From DATAGF01 sp963813355 (GTDB lineage: Bacteria; Actinomycetota; Thermoleophilia; Miltoncostaeales; Miltoncostaeaceae), in the NCBI GenBank assembly GCA_963813355.1, contig CAWEYS010000023.1:310001-374000 (forward strand): a DNA stretch of 64,000 nucleotides, given 5' to 3'. Positions 8,245 to 16,744 of the stretch are shown here, piece after piece. The position numbers were made by a program, and so were the translations under genes. The notes under the pieces are model-generated. The model saw only the letters and a list, made by a program, of their open reading frames with translations. It ran no database searches and was not told where the DNA came from. Numbering within the stretch: the first letter of the stretch is position 1; each line of letters opens with the position of its first letter.

Positions 8245-9339
8245 GTGAGGGACACCTACTCGCTCGGGCGCATCGCCGGCATCGGCATCGGCCTGCACTG
8301 GAGCGTCCTGGTGCTCCTGGGCCTGCTCATGTGGACGCTGGCCACGGCGATCTTCCCCGACACCAACCCGGGGCTCGGCGACGGGGTCTACTTCACCATG
8401 GCCGTGGTCGCGGCGCTGGCCTTCTTCGCCTCGATCCTCCTGCACGAGCTCGGCCACGCCGTGCAGGCCCGCCGGGACGGCATGACGATCGACGGCATCA
8501 CGCTCTGGCTGTTCGGCGGCGTCGCGCGCTTCGCGGGCATGTTCCCGTCGCCCGGGGCCGAGTTCCGCATCGCGGTGGCCGGGCCGCTCGTGTCGCTCGG
8601 CCTCGGGGCGGGCTTCGTGGGCGTGGCCTTCCTGCCCGGCCTGCCCGAGCCGGTCAACGCGGTGTGCGCGTGGCTCGGGTTCATCAACCTGCTCCTGCTC
8701 GCCTTCAACCTGCTGCCGGCGCTCCCGCTCGACGGCGGGCGGATGCTGCGCGCCGGGCTCTGGCGCTGGAAGGGCGACCTGCGCACCGCGACCCGGCTGG
8801 CCGCCGCGGGCGGGCGGGTCATCTCGTACGCGCTGATCGGGCTCGGCATCGCCATGCTGATCTTCCAGGGCACCTTCAGCGGGATCTGGCTGGCGTTCAT
8901 CGGCTGGTTCCTGCTGCAGGCCTCGGCGGCCGAGTCGCGCGCCATCATGCGCCGCGAGCCCCGGGCGGAGCTGCGCGTGGGCGACCTGATGGTGCGGGAC
9001 CCGGTCACCGCCAGCCCGGACCAGACGCTCGACGACTTCCTCGACCGCGTGGCCTGGTCGAGCCGCCACACGGCCTACCCCGTCGTCGAGGACGGCCGGG
9101 CGCTGGGGATCATCCCCTTCCGCTGCCTCTCCGACGTGCCGCGCGACGAGTGGCCCCGGCGGCGCGTCGCCGACTGCATGGTCGCCCGCGACGCGCTGGC
9201 GACGCTGACGGCCGACGACGACCTGGGCGCCGCGGTCGCCGCCCTGCGCCGGTCCGGGCTCGGGCGGACCCTGGTGCTCGACGGCGAGCGGCTGGTGGGC
9301 CTGCTCTCGATCTCCGACGTCGCCCGCGCCGTCGCCTGA
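8245..9339 (+). CDS. Site-2 protease (M50 metalloprotease) with tandem CBS domains
   Basis: Membrane-embedded zinc protease of the S2P type, likely performing regulated intramembrane proteolysis. Zinc ligands are HELGH at 67-71 and the LPLDGG motif with D163. Six or so membrane helices cover residues 10-230. The C-terminal 115 residues are a CBS pair (VGDLMVRDPVTASPDQTL and ADCMVARDALATLTADDDL) that probably binds an adenine nucleotide. The GTG start fits the family N-terminus SLGRIAGIGIGLHWS. The gene stands alone; its substrate is unknown. Confidence 0.93.
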   Translation: MRDTYSLGRIAGIGIGLHWSVLVLLGLLMWTLATAIFPDTNPGLGDGVYFTMAVVAALAFFASILLHELGHAVQARRDGMTIDGITLWLFGGVARFAGMFPSPGAEFRIAVAGPLVSLGLGAGFVGVAFLPGLPEPVNAVCAWLGFINLLLLAFNLLPALPLDGGRMLRAGLWRWKGDLRTATRLAAAGGRVISYALIGLGIAMLIFQGTFSGIWLAFIGWFLLQASAAESRAIMRREPRAELRVGDLMVRDPVTASPDQTLDDFLDRVAWSSRHTAYPVVEDGRALGIIPFRCLSDVPRDEWPRRRVADCMVARDALATLTADDDLGAAVAALRRSGLGRTLVLDGERLVGLLSISDVARAVA

Positions 9340-9390
9340 GGCGACCCTCGACGGGCGCGCCGTTGCCCCGCCGCGGGACAACCCGGCGTT

Positions 9391-10343
9391 TCAGCCCGGG
9401 GGCGCCGCCTCGCCCGCCCGGTCGGCGCGCGCGTCGGCGATCGCCTTCCGGAAGCGGAGGTTGCGGAGTATGAGGGCCCCGCAGACGACGGCGAGGGTGA
9501 CGTTCACGATCAGCAGGGTGAGCTCCATGCCGGCGCTGAAGGCCAGGATGCCCGTCCGCCCGGCCTCGCCGGCGAGCATCACCACCAGCAGCGCCTGCGT
9601 GGGCCCGAGCCCGCCGGGCGTCGCCGGGAAGAGGCTCCCGAGGCTGCCGGCCACCTGCACGATGAGCGCGTTCTCCAGGCTCCCCGGCACGTTGAAGGCC
9701 TCGAGGAAGAACCAGGCGCCGCGCCACCCGGCAGACCCAGCCGGCCGCCTGCCAGGAGGCGACCGACCCCAGGTAGCGGCCCGGCGTGCGCACGATCGCC
9801 AGGCCCTGGCCGAACTGGCGCCAGAACGCCCGCACCCGGCGCGCCGCGACGAAGGTCACGACCGCCAGCGCCCCCAGGATGGCCAGCACGATCCACCAGT
9901 TGCGGAACGCCCAGGAGAGGTCGAAGGCCGGGATGTCCGGCAGCCGCAGCCCCGGGAGCACGCCGGCCTGGAGGGCCCAGACCAGCAGGGCGCTCGCGAC
10001 GAAGAAGTCGAAGATCGTCTCGGCGACCAGGGTCCCGATGAGCGTCGGGTAATGCGCGTCGCGGGTCGAGCGCTTGACCAGGAAGAGCTTGACCACGTCC
10101 CCGACCCGGGCTGGGATGACCGCGTTGACGCCCACCCCGGCGCAGTAGGCGCCGAACGCGGTGCGATAGCGGATGCGCTCGGCCGGGAGGGCGGCCCGCA
10201 GGATCTGCTGCCACGCGCGCGATCGCAGGGCGAGGTTCGCGACGCTGAAGCGCGATCGCGCCGGCGAGGAACCCCCAGTGCACCGCAGCGAGACGCTCGC
10301 CGAAGGCCTGGACGGCGTCGAAGAAGCTGCGGATGGAGTCCAT
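9391..10343 (-). pseudogene. Lysylphosphatidylglycerol synthase TM-region (UPF0104-like) membrane protein, frameshifted
   Basis: Three pieces in different frames together rebuild one flippase-like membrane protein of the LPG_synthase_TM family. Piece one starts at ATG 10343 (SIRSFFDAVQAFGERLAAVHW); the frame changes near 10255, giving LALRSRAWQQILRAALPAERIRY and then VNAVIPARVGDVVKLFLVKRS; a second change near 9731 gives FNVPGSLENALIVQ and PGGLGPTQALLVVML to the stop at 9391. Spacing and order match the family without internal loss, so single-base errors in the sequence are as likely as true decay. Neighbour metW starts 9 bp away on the same strand after it. Confidence 0.75.
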
Positions 10344-10352
10344 AGGGGCCGG

Positions 10353-10946
10353 CTATCGTCGCAGCAGGTAGGCGGCCCCCGCCGCCAGCAGGTTGGGCCG
10401 CCGCGCCGCGCGGGCGGGCGCGGGGCCGCCGCCCGCGTCCAGCAGGCGCCGGTCGAGCAGGGTGAGGCCCTCGGCCCGCGCCAACGACTCGAAGTCGCGG
10501 ATCGTGCAGAGGTGGACGTTGGGAGTCTCGTGCCAGCGGTAGGGCAGCGTCCGGGTGACGGGCATCCTCCCGCGAACCAGCAGCTGGGCGCGCAGACGCC
10601 AGTGGCCGAAGTTCGGGAACGAGACGATCCCGAGGCGCCCCACGCGCGTCACCTCGCGCAGCGCCAGGGCGGGGCGGCGCACGGCCTGCAGCGTCTGGGA
10701 CAGGACGACGACGTCGAAGGCGCCGTCCTCGAACTCGGGCAGGCCGCGGTCGATGTCGGCCTCCACCACGGGGACGCCCCGCTCCACGCACGCGTGCAGG
10801 GCCTCGCGGGACACCTCCACCCCCTGGCCGCGGCAGCCCCGGGAGGCGATCAGCTCGGCGAGCAGGTCGCCGTCGCCGCACCCGAGGTCGAGCACGCGCG
10901 AGCCGGGGGCGATCATCTGGGCGACCAGGTCGAGGTCGGCCCTCAC
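10353..10946 (-). CDS. metW: MetW-like methyltransferase
   Basis: MetW partners MetX in homoserine acylation; in many bacteria the pair is adjacent, as here. The 197-residue product has VLDLGCGDGDLLAELI, GVEVSREALHACVERGVPV, DVVVLSQTLQAV and SFPNFGHWRLRAQLL, all typical of MetW. Its GTG start (10946-10944) overlaps the TGA of metX as GTGA, so translation is coupled. Biochemical role of MetW is less clear than that of MetX. Confidence 0.93.
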   Translation of the reverse strand: MRADLDLVAQMIAPGSRVLDLGCGDGDLLAELIASRGCRGQGVEVSREALHACVERGVPVVEADIDRGLPEFEDGAFDVVVLSQTLQAVRRPALALREVTRVGRLGIVSFPNFGHWRLRAQLLVRGRMPVTRTLPYRWHETPNVHLCTIRDFESLARAEGLTLLDRRLLDAGGGPAPARAARRPNLLAAGAAYLLRR

Positions 10947-12091
10947 GCCGCGGCGGGGGCCGGTATCCGCTCCCGGGCCACCCGGTCGAGGAAGGCGGCG
11001 ACCGTCCGGTGGTACTCCGGCACCTCGAGCAGGAACGAGTCGTGCCCGTGCGGCGACGCCACCTCGCGGAAGGTGACCGGCGCGCCGTACGCCGTCAGCA
11101 CCCGCACGATCTCGCGCGAGTGGGCCGCGTCGAAGCGCCAGTCGGTGTCGAACGACACGACCAGGACGTCGCTGGTCATCGCCCCCACCTCCGCGGCCGT
11201 CCGCACCGGGTCGGCGAAGGGCTCGAAGTAGTCCATGACCCGCGACAGGTAGAGGTAGCTGTTGGCGTCGAAGCGGCGCAGGAACGACTCGCCCTGGTGC
11301 TGCAGGTAGCTCTCGACCTGGAAGTCGATGTCGAAGCCGAGCCGCGGGACGTCGCCGTTCTGCAGGCGCCGGCCGAACTTGCGGCGCATCGACTCGGCCG
11401 AGAGGTAGGTGATGTGGGCCATCTGGCGGGCGACCGCCAGGCCGCGGTCGGGGCGCACGCCCGCCTCGTAGTAGTCGCCGCCGCGGAAGTCGGGGTCGCT
11501 CATGATCGCCGTCCGGGCCACGGCGGAGAAGGCGATGTTCTGGGCGCTGAGGCGGCTGCTGGCGCAGATCACGAGGGCCGCGCCGAGCTCGCCCGGGGCG
11601 TCGAGGGCCCACTGGAGCGCCTGCATCCCCCCGAGCGACCCGCCGATCGCCGCCAGGGGCCGCTCGACGCCCAGGTGGCGCACGAGCTCCCGCTGCACGC
11701 GCACCAGGTCGCGCACGGTGAACAGCGGGAAGCGCAGGCCGTAGGGGCGCCCGCTGGCCGGGTCGACCGACGACGGGCCCGTGGTCCCCTGGCAGCCGCC
11801 GAGCAGGTTGGCGCAGATGACGAAGAAGCGGTCCGTGTCGAGGGGCCGCCCCGGCCCGATGATGTTGTCCCACCACCCGCGCCGGTCCGGGTCGCCGTGG
11901 TGCCCGGCGGCGTGGGCGTCGCCGGTGAGGGCGTGGCAGACCACCACCGCGTTGGCGCGGGCCGGGTCGAGCGCGCCATAGGTCTCGTAGGCCACCTCGA
12001 CGGGCGCCAGCGTCGCCCCCGAGTCGAGGGCGAGCGGGTGCTCCCGGTCGAAGAGGACCGTCGCCCGCGTCTCGACGCGCTCCACCGGCAC
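10943..12091 (-). CDS. metX: Homoserine O-acyltransferase (MetX)
   Basis: Alpha/beta-hydrolase-fold enzyme that acylates L-homoserine, usually from acetyl-CoA, at the start of methionine synthesis. In the 382-residue product the nucleophile is S152 in GGSLGGMQALQW; the catalytic Asp and His lie in VVSFDTDWRFD and ASPHGHDSFL. Other family marks are CHALTGDAHAAG and GWWDNIIGPGRPLDTD. Acetyl versus succinyl specificity cannot be judged safely. Start is a GTG at 12091; a second in-frame GTG is two codons later. Only 11 bp separate it from the divergent cupin gene as annotated. Confidence 0.95.
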   Translation of the reverse strand: MPVERVETRATVLFDREHPLALDSGATLAPVEVAYETYGALDPARANAVVVCHALTGDAHAAGHHGDPDRRGWWDNIIGPGRPLDTDRFFVICANLLGGCQGTTGPSSVDPASGRPYGLRFPLFTVRDLVRVQRELVRHLGVERPLAAIGGSLGGMQALQWALDAPGELGAALVICASSRLSAQNIAFSAVARTAIMSDPDFRGGDYYEAGVRPDRGLAVARQMAHITYLSAESMRRKFGRRLQNGDVPRLGFDIDFQVESYLQHQGESFLRRFDANSYLYLSRVMDYFEPFADPVRTAAEVGAMTSDVLVVSFDTDWRFDAAHSREIVRVLTAYGAPVTFREVASPHGHDSFLLEVPEYHRTVAAFLDRVARERIPAPAAA

Positions 12092-12102
12092 GCACGTACT
12101 CT

Positions 12103-12549
12103 ATGGTCTGCGCCGTGGAGACCGGGGTCAGCGTGACGCGCTTGGAGCCCGACTCGCCCGAGCGCTTCGTCCCGCTGCGCCGGCAGCTCGGCGTCTCGGC
12201 CTTCGGCCTCAACCAGATGGTGCTCCGGCCGGGCGAGCGCGGGCGCATCCACCGCCACGAGCGCCAGGAGGAGGTCTACCTCGTCCTGAGGGGGACCCTC
12301 ACCCTCGAGGTCGAGAGCGAGGAGCGCGACCTCGCCGAGGGCGAGCTGGCCCGGGTCGGCCCCGAGGTGCGGCGCCGCCTGCTCAACCGCGGCCCCGCGC
12401 CGTGCGTGGTCCTGGCGGTCGGCGGCGCCAGTGAGCACGCCGGCAGGGACGGCCTCGCTTACACGGACTGGGACGACGACGACCCCAAGCCGCCCCAGGA
12501 GGTCCCCCTGCCCGACGACCTGCCGGCCTCGGAGCTCCGCCCCGCCTGA
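12103..12549 (+). CDS. Cupin-domain protein
   Basis: Small single-domain cupin of 148 residues. Cupin motif 1 appears as GERGRIHRHERQEEVYLVLRG and motif 2 as GELARVGPEVRRRLLNRGP. The motif-1 histidines (HRHER..E) could hold a metal, but motif 2 lacks the usual histidine, so it may be a binding rather than catalytic protein. The acidic tail (DWDDDDPKPP) is notable. The ATG at 12103 or GTG at 12115 could be the start; the latter would leave more room for the divergent metX promoter. Confidence 0.8.
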   Translation: MVCAVETGVSVTRLEPDSPERFVPLRRQLGVSAFGLNQMVLRPGERGRIHRHERQEEVYLVLRGTLTLEVESEERDLAEGELARVGPEVRRRLLNRGPAPCVVLAVGGASEHAGRDGLAYTDWDDDDPKPPQEVPLPDDLPASELRPA

Positions 12550-12576
12550 GCCCCGTGGGTCGGCGGGCCGGAAGGC

Positions 12577-13209
12577 TCAGCGCAGGGGGCGGAGCAGCGC
12601 CCGCGCGGGCGCTCCGTCGGCGCCCTCGATGCGCAGCGGCAGGCAGACCAGCTCATACGTACCCGCGGGCGCAGCCCTCAGGTCGAGGCCCTCGACGACC
12701 ACGACCCCCGCCTCGAGCAGCGTCCGGTGGGTCGGGGCGGGGTCGGCGCTCGGGGCGATCGAGAGGTAGTCGATGCCGAGCAGGCGCACGCCCATCGCCA
12801 CCACCTCGCGGGCGGCGTCGTCGGCCACGCCGGCGTAGTCGCGGGTGAAGGCGCCCCGGTCCCAGAGGTCGCCGTTGCGCGTGCGCAGCAGCAGCCGCTC
12901 GGTCCCCGGCGGCACACCGAGGGCGGCCAGCGCCGCGGCGTCGATGTCGCCCGGCGCGCCGCGCGCGTCGGCGACGACCGCCGGGCCCACCAGGACGTCG
13001 AGCGGGAGCCGGTCGGCGCCCGCGCCGCCGTCGACGAAGTGGAGGGGCGGGTCGACGTGCGTCCCGGTGTGGGTCCCGAGCTCCATGCGGCTGAGGTTGG
13101 CGAGGTCGCCGCGGGCGATCTCCATGACGCGATCGATCCGCACCTCGGGGTCGCCGTCGTAGACGACCATCCCGGTCCGCACCGGCACGCTCACGTCGAT
13201 CCACGCCAC
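12577..13209 (-). CDS. Cyclase-family (kynurenine formamidase-like) metal hydrolase
   Basis: Product of 210 residues in the cyclase family (PF04199), which includes arylformamidases acting on formylkynurenine and similar amides. The metal-binding signature is clear: LGTHTGTHVDPPLHF. Further motifs RLLLRTRN and RLLGIDYLSIAP match the family. GTG at 13209 is used as start because the domain begins immediately (VAWIDVSVPVRTG); the open frame upstream is not domain-like. No kynurenine pathway genes are near, so substrate is open. Confidence 0.87.
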   Translation of the reverse strand: MAWIDVSVPVRTGMVVYDGDPEVRIDRVMEIARGDLANLSRMELGTHTGTHVDPPLHFVDGGAGADRLPLDVLVGPAVVADARGAPGDIDAAALAALGVPPGTERLLLRTRNGDLWDRGAFTRDYAGVADDAAREVVAMGVRLLGIDYLSIAPSADPAPTHRTLLEAGVVVVEGLDLRAAPAGTYELVCLPLRIEGADGAPARALLRPLR

Positions 13210-13288
13210 GGCGGAAGTGATACTCGATCGGTGAGTCGCCGTGGCGCCGGACGTCTCATCAGTGACACCGACGAGGAGCGAACGCCCC

Positions 13289-13639
13289 ATGAACAGCACC
13301 CCGATCGGCCCGTACGTGGACATCTACCTCCTGCCCGTCCCGGAGCGGAACCTCGGGGCCTACGAGCTCCAGGCGGCGGCCTTCGGGGCCGTGGCCCGCG
13401 AGTACGGCGCGCTGAGCTACCGCGAGTACCGCGGCGACGACCTCGGCCCGGGGTTCCCCGTCGGCGAGGGCGAGGTGATGACGGTGGCCGTCGCCGAGTT
13501 CACCTCGCGCGCGCACCGCGACGAGGTGATGGCCAAGGTGATGGACGACCCGCGGGTGCAGCTGATGATCTCCGCCGAGCAGCCCGCCGACATGGGCCGG
13601 ATGGTCTACGGCGGCTTCGCGCCGCTCGTGAGCGAGTAG
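13289..13639 (+). CDS. DUF1428 family protein
   Basis: Product of 116 residues that closely follows the DUF1428 pattern: VDIYLLPVPERNLGAYELQA, EYRGDD, EFTSRAHRDEVMAKVMDDPR and ending MVYGGF. The family adopts a dimeric alpha/beta-barrel ferredoxin-like fold; function is unknown. ATG 13289 is chosen because GAGGAG lies at 13273-13278 with normal spacing; earlier in-frame starts add non-conserved residues. Confidence 0.9.
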   Translation: MNSTPIGPYVDIYLLPVPERNLGAYELQAAAFGAVAREYGALSYREYRGDDLGPGFPVGEGEVMTVAVAEFTSRAHRDEVMAKVMDDPRVQLMISAEQPADMGRMVYGGFAPLVSE

Positions 13640-13679
13640 GCCGGTGGCCGATCGGCTCGGCCCGTCGTAGGCTGGCCCC

Positions 13680-14127
13680 ATGGCCGGCGACGCCCCACGC
13701 GGCTACGGGCTGGTCGCCTGCTGCGTAGACGCGCCGGAGGGCGGGGCGGCGCTGGACGAGGCGGCGAGGATCGCGGCCCTCGGCGGCGGGCGGCTCGTCC
13801 TGGTCCACGTCGCCGAGCCCCCCGGCCGCTTCTCCGGAGGCCGCACCGCGTGGTCGCCCCCCGAGGACGAGCTGGCCGCCGACATCGCCGCCGAGGCGCG
13901 CGCCTGGCTGCAGCGCATGGCGGGCGAGGCCGGGGCCGCCGATGCCGTGGTCCTGCAGGGATCCGACCCCGCCGAGGAGATCATCGCGTGGGCACGCGAG
14001 GCCCGCGCCGACCTGCTGGTCGTCCACCCCCGCCGGCACGGCGTCGTCCACCGCTCGCTCGGGCAGCGTGACCGCGCGCCTCGCGCGCGACGCGCCCTGC
14101 CCCGTGGTGGTGGTGCCCGGCCGCTGA
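13680..14127 (+). CDS. Universal stress protein (UspA), one frameshift
   Basis: UspA-like nucleotide-binding stress protein. The first frame gives residues to VVHPRRHGVVHRSLG; removing one G from the GGG near 14058 continues with SVTARLARDAPCPVVVVPGR and a stop at 14125-14127, exactly as UspA family members end (G-S-V-T/S ... CPVLVV). The family's ATP-binding G-2x-G-9x-G(S/T) loop therefore spans the frameshift. Likely a sequence error rather than inactivation. Confidence 0.85.
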
Positions 14128-14140
14128 CGGGCGGACCGGG

Positions 14141-15415
14141 CTACAGCTCGCGGCGCAGCAGGCGGGCGGCGGCCTCGCGCGGCCGGTGCGACGGCGGGCG
14201 GGCGCGCCACTCCTGCTCCGTCACCTCGTCCGACCGCGTCAGGTCGTGCTCGAAGGCCTCCGACAGCGCCGCCGCGAAGGCCTCGTCCTGGACGCCCAGC
14301 ACGATCTCGTCGTTGAGCTGGAAGGAGCGGTTGTCGAAGTTGGCCGAGCCGGCGGTCGACCAGACGCCGTCGACGACCAGCGACTTGGCGTGCAGCATCG
14401 TGGGCCGGTACTCGAAGACCCGGACGCCGGCCTCCAGCAGCTGGCCGTAGACGGAGCGCGCCGCGTGGCGGACCACGTGCTTGTCGATGTGCTCCCCGGG
14501 CACCAGCACGCGCACGGCCACGCCCGACCGGGCCGCGTCGGCGAGGGCGGCGAGGAAGGCGGGGCGGGGCGCGAAGTACGCCGAGGTCAGGTCGATGGCG
14601 CGCCGCGCCGAGGCGATGGTGAGGAAGAAGAGCGTCTCGACGTCCGTGTCCCCCACCCCTGCGCTGGAGCGTATTGACAGCATCGCCGCCGTCTCGCCCG
14701 GGATGGGGTCGAGCGCGGGGAGGTCGTCGTCGCCGGCCAGGACCTCGCCGGTGGCCTCGAGCCAGTTCTCGGCGAACGCCCCCTGCAGCCCGCGCACCAC
14801 CGGCCCCTCGACGCGCACGTGGGTGTCGCGCCAGTGGCCGGGGTCCTGCGCGTCGCCGGTCCACTCGTCGGCGATGCCGACGCCGCCCGTGAAGCCCACG
14901 GCCCCGTCGACGACGAGCAGCTTGCGGTGGGTGCGGTTGTTGCCGCGCCGTATGGCGTAGGGCTTGGGCGGGCGGAACCGGCACACCCGCGCCCCGCTGC
15001 CCTCCATCCGCTGGATGAGGCGCGGGTCCATCTTGACCGACCCGACGGCATCCAGGAGCACCCGGCACGAGACGCCCGCCTCCGCGCGCTCGCAGAGGGC
15101 GTCGGCGACACGGCCGCCGATGTCCCCGCTCCAGTAGATGTAGGTGAGCAGGTTGACCGTCCGCCGCGCCGCGCCGATCGCCTCGAGCATGCTCGGGAAG
15201 ATCCGGTCGCCGTTGATGAGGACCTCGGCCCGGTTGCCGCGCGAGATCGGCGCCTGGGTCAGCGCCTCGGCGGCCCGCAGGAAGCCCTCGGAGCCCACCT
15301 CGGGGCGGTCCTCGAGCGTGTATCCGCGGCCGCCCTCGCGACGGTGGCGCAGCGACTCGCTGGCGTAGCGGGCGGCGAGCGCCGCCGCGATCGCCGCCGG
15401 CCAGCGCAGGTTCAC
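14141..15415 (-). CDS. cls: Cardiolipin synthase-like phospholipase D family protein
   Basis: Membrane-associated PLD-superfamily enzyme that would condense phosphatidyl groups to cardiolipin. Of 424 residues, two HKD motifs are intact: THRKLLVVDGAVGFTGG and LHAKSLVVDGVWSTAGSANFDNRS-type region (second motif around residue 335-358). A short hydrophobic N-terminus (PAAIAAALAARYAS) may anchor it. The GTG start at 15415 overlaps the TGA of the upstream diacylglycerol-kinase remnant as GTGA, so the two once formed a coupled lipid operon. Confidence 0.92.
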   Translation of the reverse strand: MNLRWPAAIAAALAARYASESLRHRREGGRGYTLEDRPEVGSEGFLRAAEALTQAPISRGNRAEVLINGDRIFPSMLEAIGAARRTVNLLTYIYWSGDIGGRVADALCERAEAGVSCRVLLDAVGSVKMDPRLIQRMEGSGARVCRFRPPKPYAIRRGNNRTHRKLLVVDGAVGFTGGVGIADEWTGDAQDPGHWRDTHVRVEGPVVRGLQGAFAENWLEATGEVLAGDDDLPALDPIPGETAAMLSIRSSAGVGDTDVETLFFLTIASARRAIDLTSAYFAPRPAFLAALADAARSGVAVRVLVPGEHIDKHVVRHAARSVYGQLLEAGVRVFEYRPTMLHAKSLVVDGVWSTAGSANFDNRSFQLNDEIVLGVQDEAFAAALSEAFEHDLTRSDEVTEQEWRARPPSHRPREAAARLLRREL

Positions 15416-15886
15416 CCGACGACGAGCTGGAAGCGGCCCGGCTCGACCGTCGCGCGCGGCGCCGGCTCCACCAGCTCGCCGTCCACGTTGAGGCGCTCGG
15501 CCGGGCCAGGTCGCGCTCGACGTTCACGAACGGCCGTCCGTCGATGCGGGCCAGGTCGAGGCGGCGCAGGCGGTGCCGCGGACCGCCAGCCGGCAGGCCG
15601 TCCCGAGATCGTCGGAGAGCCCCATCCGCCGCGCGAAGTCGTTGGCCGTGCCCGTCGCCACCACGGCCAGGGGCACGCCCAGGGCCCCCGCGGCGTCGGC
15701 CGCCGGGGCGACGCTGCCGTCGCCGCCCGCCACGACGACCCGCTCGGGCCCGGCCGCGGCGGCCTCGCCGCTCCGGTCGAGCGGCAGGCGCCGCACGTCG
15801 GCGCCCTCGGCGCGGAGCGCCGCCTCGAGGTCCGCGGCGTCGGTGCCCGACCCCGACGCCTCGTTCACCAGGAGGACGACGTTCAC
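15412..15886 (-). pseudogene. Diacylglycerol kinase (DagK) remnant with internal deletion
   Basis: The N-terminal 110 residues are a good diacylglycerol kinase catalytic domain: VVLLVNEASGSG, VVVAGGDGSVAPAADAAG and VVATGTANDFARRMG. A frame change near 15565 leads to LARIDGRPFVNV, then the sequence jumps, in yet another frame, to the family's C-terminal strand (AERLNVDGELVEP ... FQLVVG) and a stop at 15412. Roughly half of the usual ~300 residues, the middle, is missing. A true deletion is therefore likely, unlike the single-base shifts elsewhere. The C-terminal frame still overlaps the cls start. Confidence 0.8.
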
Positions 15887-15924
15887 GGGGGCCAGCCTAC
15901 CCGCGGCGTACGCTCCGAAACGCG

Positions 15925-16627
15925 ATGGCGACGGATCACGCCACCTTCCCCTGTCGCGTGGTGCGCCACCGCGGCGCGCGGCGGATGACGCTGCGCGTCT
16001 CCCGGGCCGGCGCGCGCCTGACCGTCCCGCCCCGGACGAGCGCGCGGGCGATCGAGGCGTTCCTGCGCGACTCCTCGGGCTGGCTGGCCGAACAGCGCGA
16101 GCGGCTGGGGCCGCCGCCCGCGCCGCTGGCCGAGGGCGACCGCCTCGCCCTCCTCGACGACGAGCTGGAGCTCGCGCTTGCCCCCGCCGGGCGCGCGCAC
16201 GACGGTCCGCCGCGACGGGCGGCTGCTGGTGGCGAGCCTGGGGCCCGGCGCCGGCCTCGACGCGGCGGTCGAGCGCTGGTACCGCCGCGAGGCGGCGGCC
16301 GTGCTGGGCGCGCGCTCCCGGGCCCTCGCCGCTCGCCTGGGCGTCGAGGTGTCCGCGGTGACCGTCCGCGACCCGCTCAGCCGCTGGGGGAGCTGCTCGC
16401 CGTCGGGGCGGCTGTCCTTCTCCTGGCGCCTCCTGCTCGCGCCGGCCGCCGTGCTGGACGACGTCGTTGCCCACGAGGTCTGCCACCTCGTCAGGCCGGA
16501 CCACTCCCCGGCCTTCTGGGAGCTCATGGGACGGGTCGCCCCCGGGCACCGCGCCTCGCGCGCCTGGCTGCGCGAGCACGGCGAGCGGCTCCACCTGGGG
16601 CCGGCCTGGCGAAGCCTGGTGCCGTGA
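15925..16627 (+). CDS. YgjP/SprT-like zinc metallopeptidase (DUF45), one frameshift
   Basis: Predicted metal-dependent hydrolase. ATG at 15925 begins a frame with the family N-terminus (RRMTLRVSRAGARLTVPPR); near 16190 a one-base shift moves to the frame carrying RWYRREAAAVLGARS, WGSCSPSGRLSFSWRL and the zinc site VVAHEVCHLVRPDHSPAFW (HExxH plus a downstream His). Ends at 16627. Length after merging is normal for YgjP. Divergent from the dagK remnant by 38 bp. Confidence 0.85.
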
Positions 16628-16648
16628 GCACGGCGGCCGGGTGATTCG

Positions 16649-16744
16649 CTATGCGTCCCGGCGGGTGAGGCGGCGAGCGAGCACGGCGAGGGCCGACAGC
16701 GCCCCCGCGATCGCGGCGATCCCGAACGCGCGCCGCAGCGTCAT
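16649..16744 (-). CDS. Small single-pass membrane protein, 31 residues
   Basis: ATG at 16744 overlaps the TGA of the upstream J-domain/TPR gene as ATGA, a strong sign of a translated, coupled small gene. The product is one hydrophobic helix (AFGIAAIAGALSALAVLA) flanked by arginines (LRR before, RRLTRR after), giving a positive-inside single-pass topology. Function unknown; it may anchor or modulate the upstream protein. Confidence 0.6.
   Translation of the reverse strand: MTLRRAFGIAAIAGALSALAVLARRLTRRDA

Noticed and set aside
13500..15527. 675-codon minus-strand frame overlapping cls and the dagK remnant
   Set aside because: Arginine-rich shadow; only its short part near 15545 belongs to the DagK remnant.
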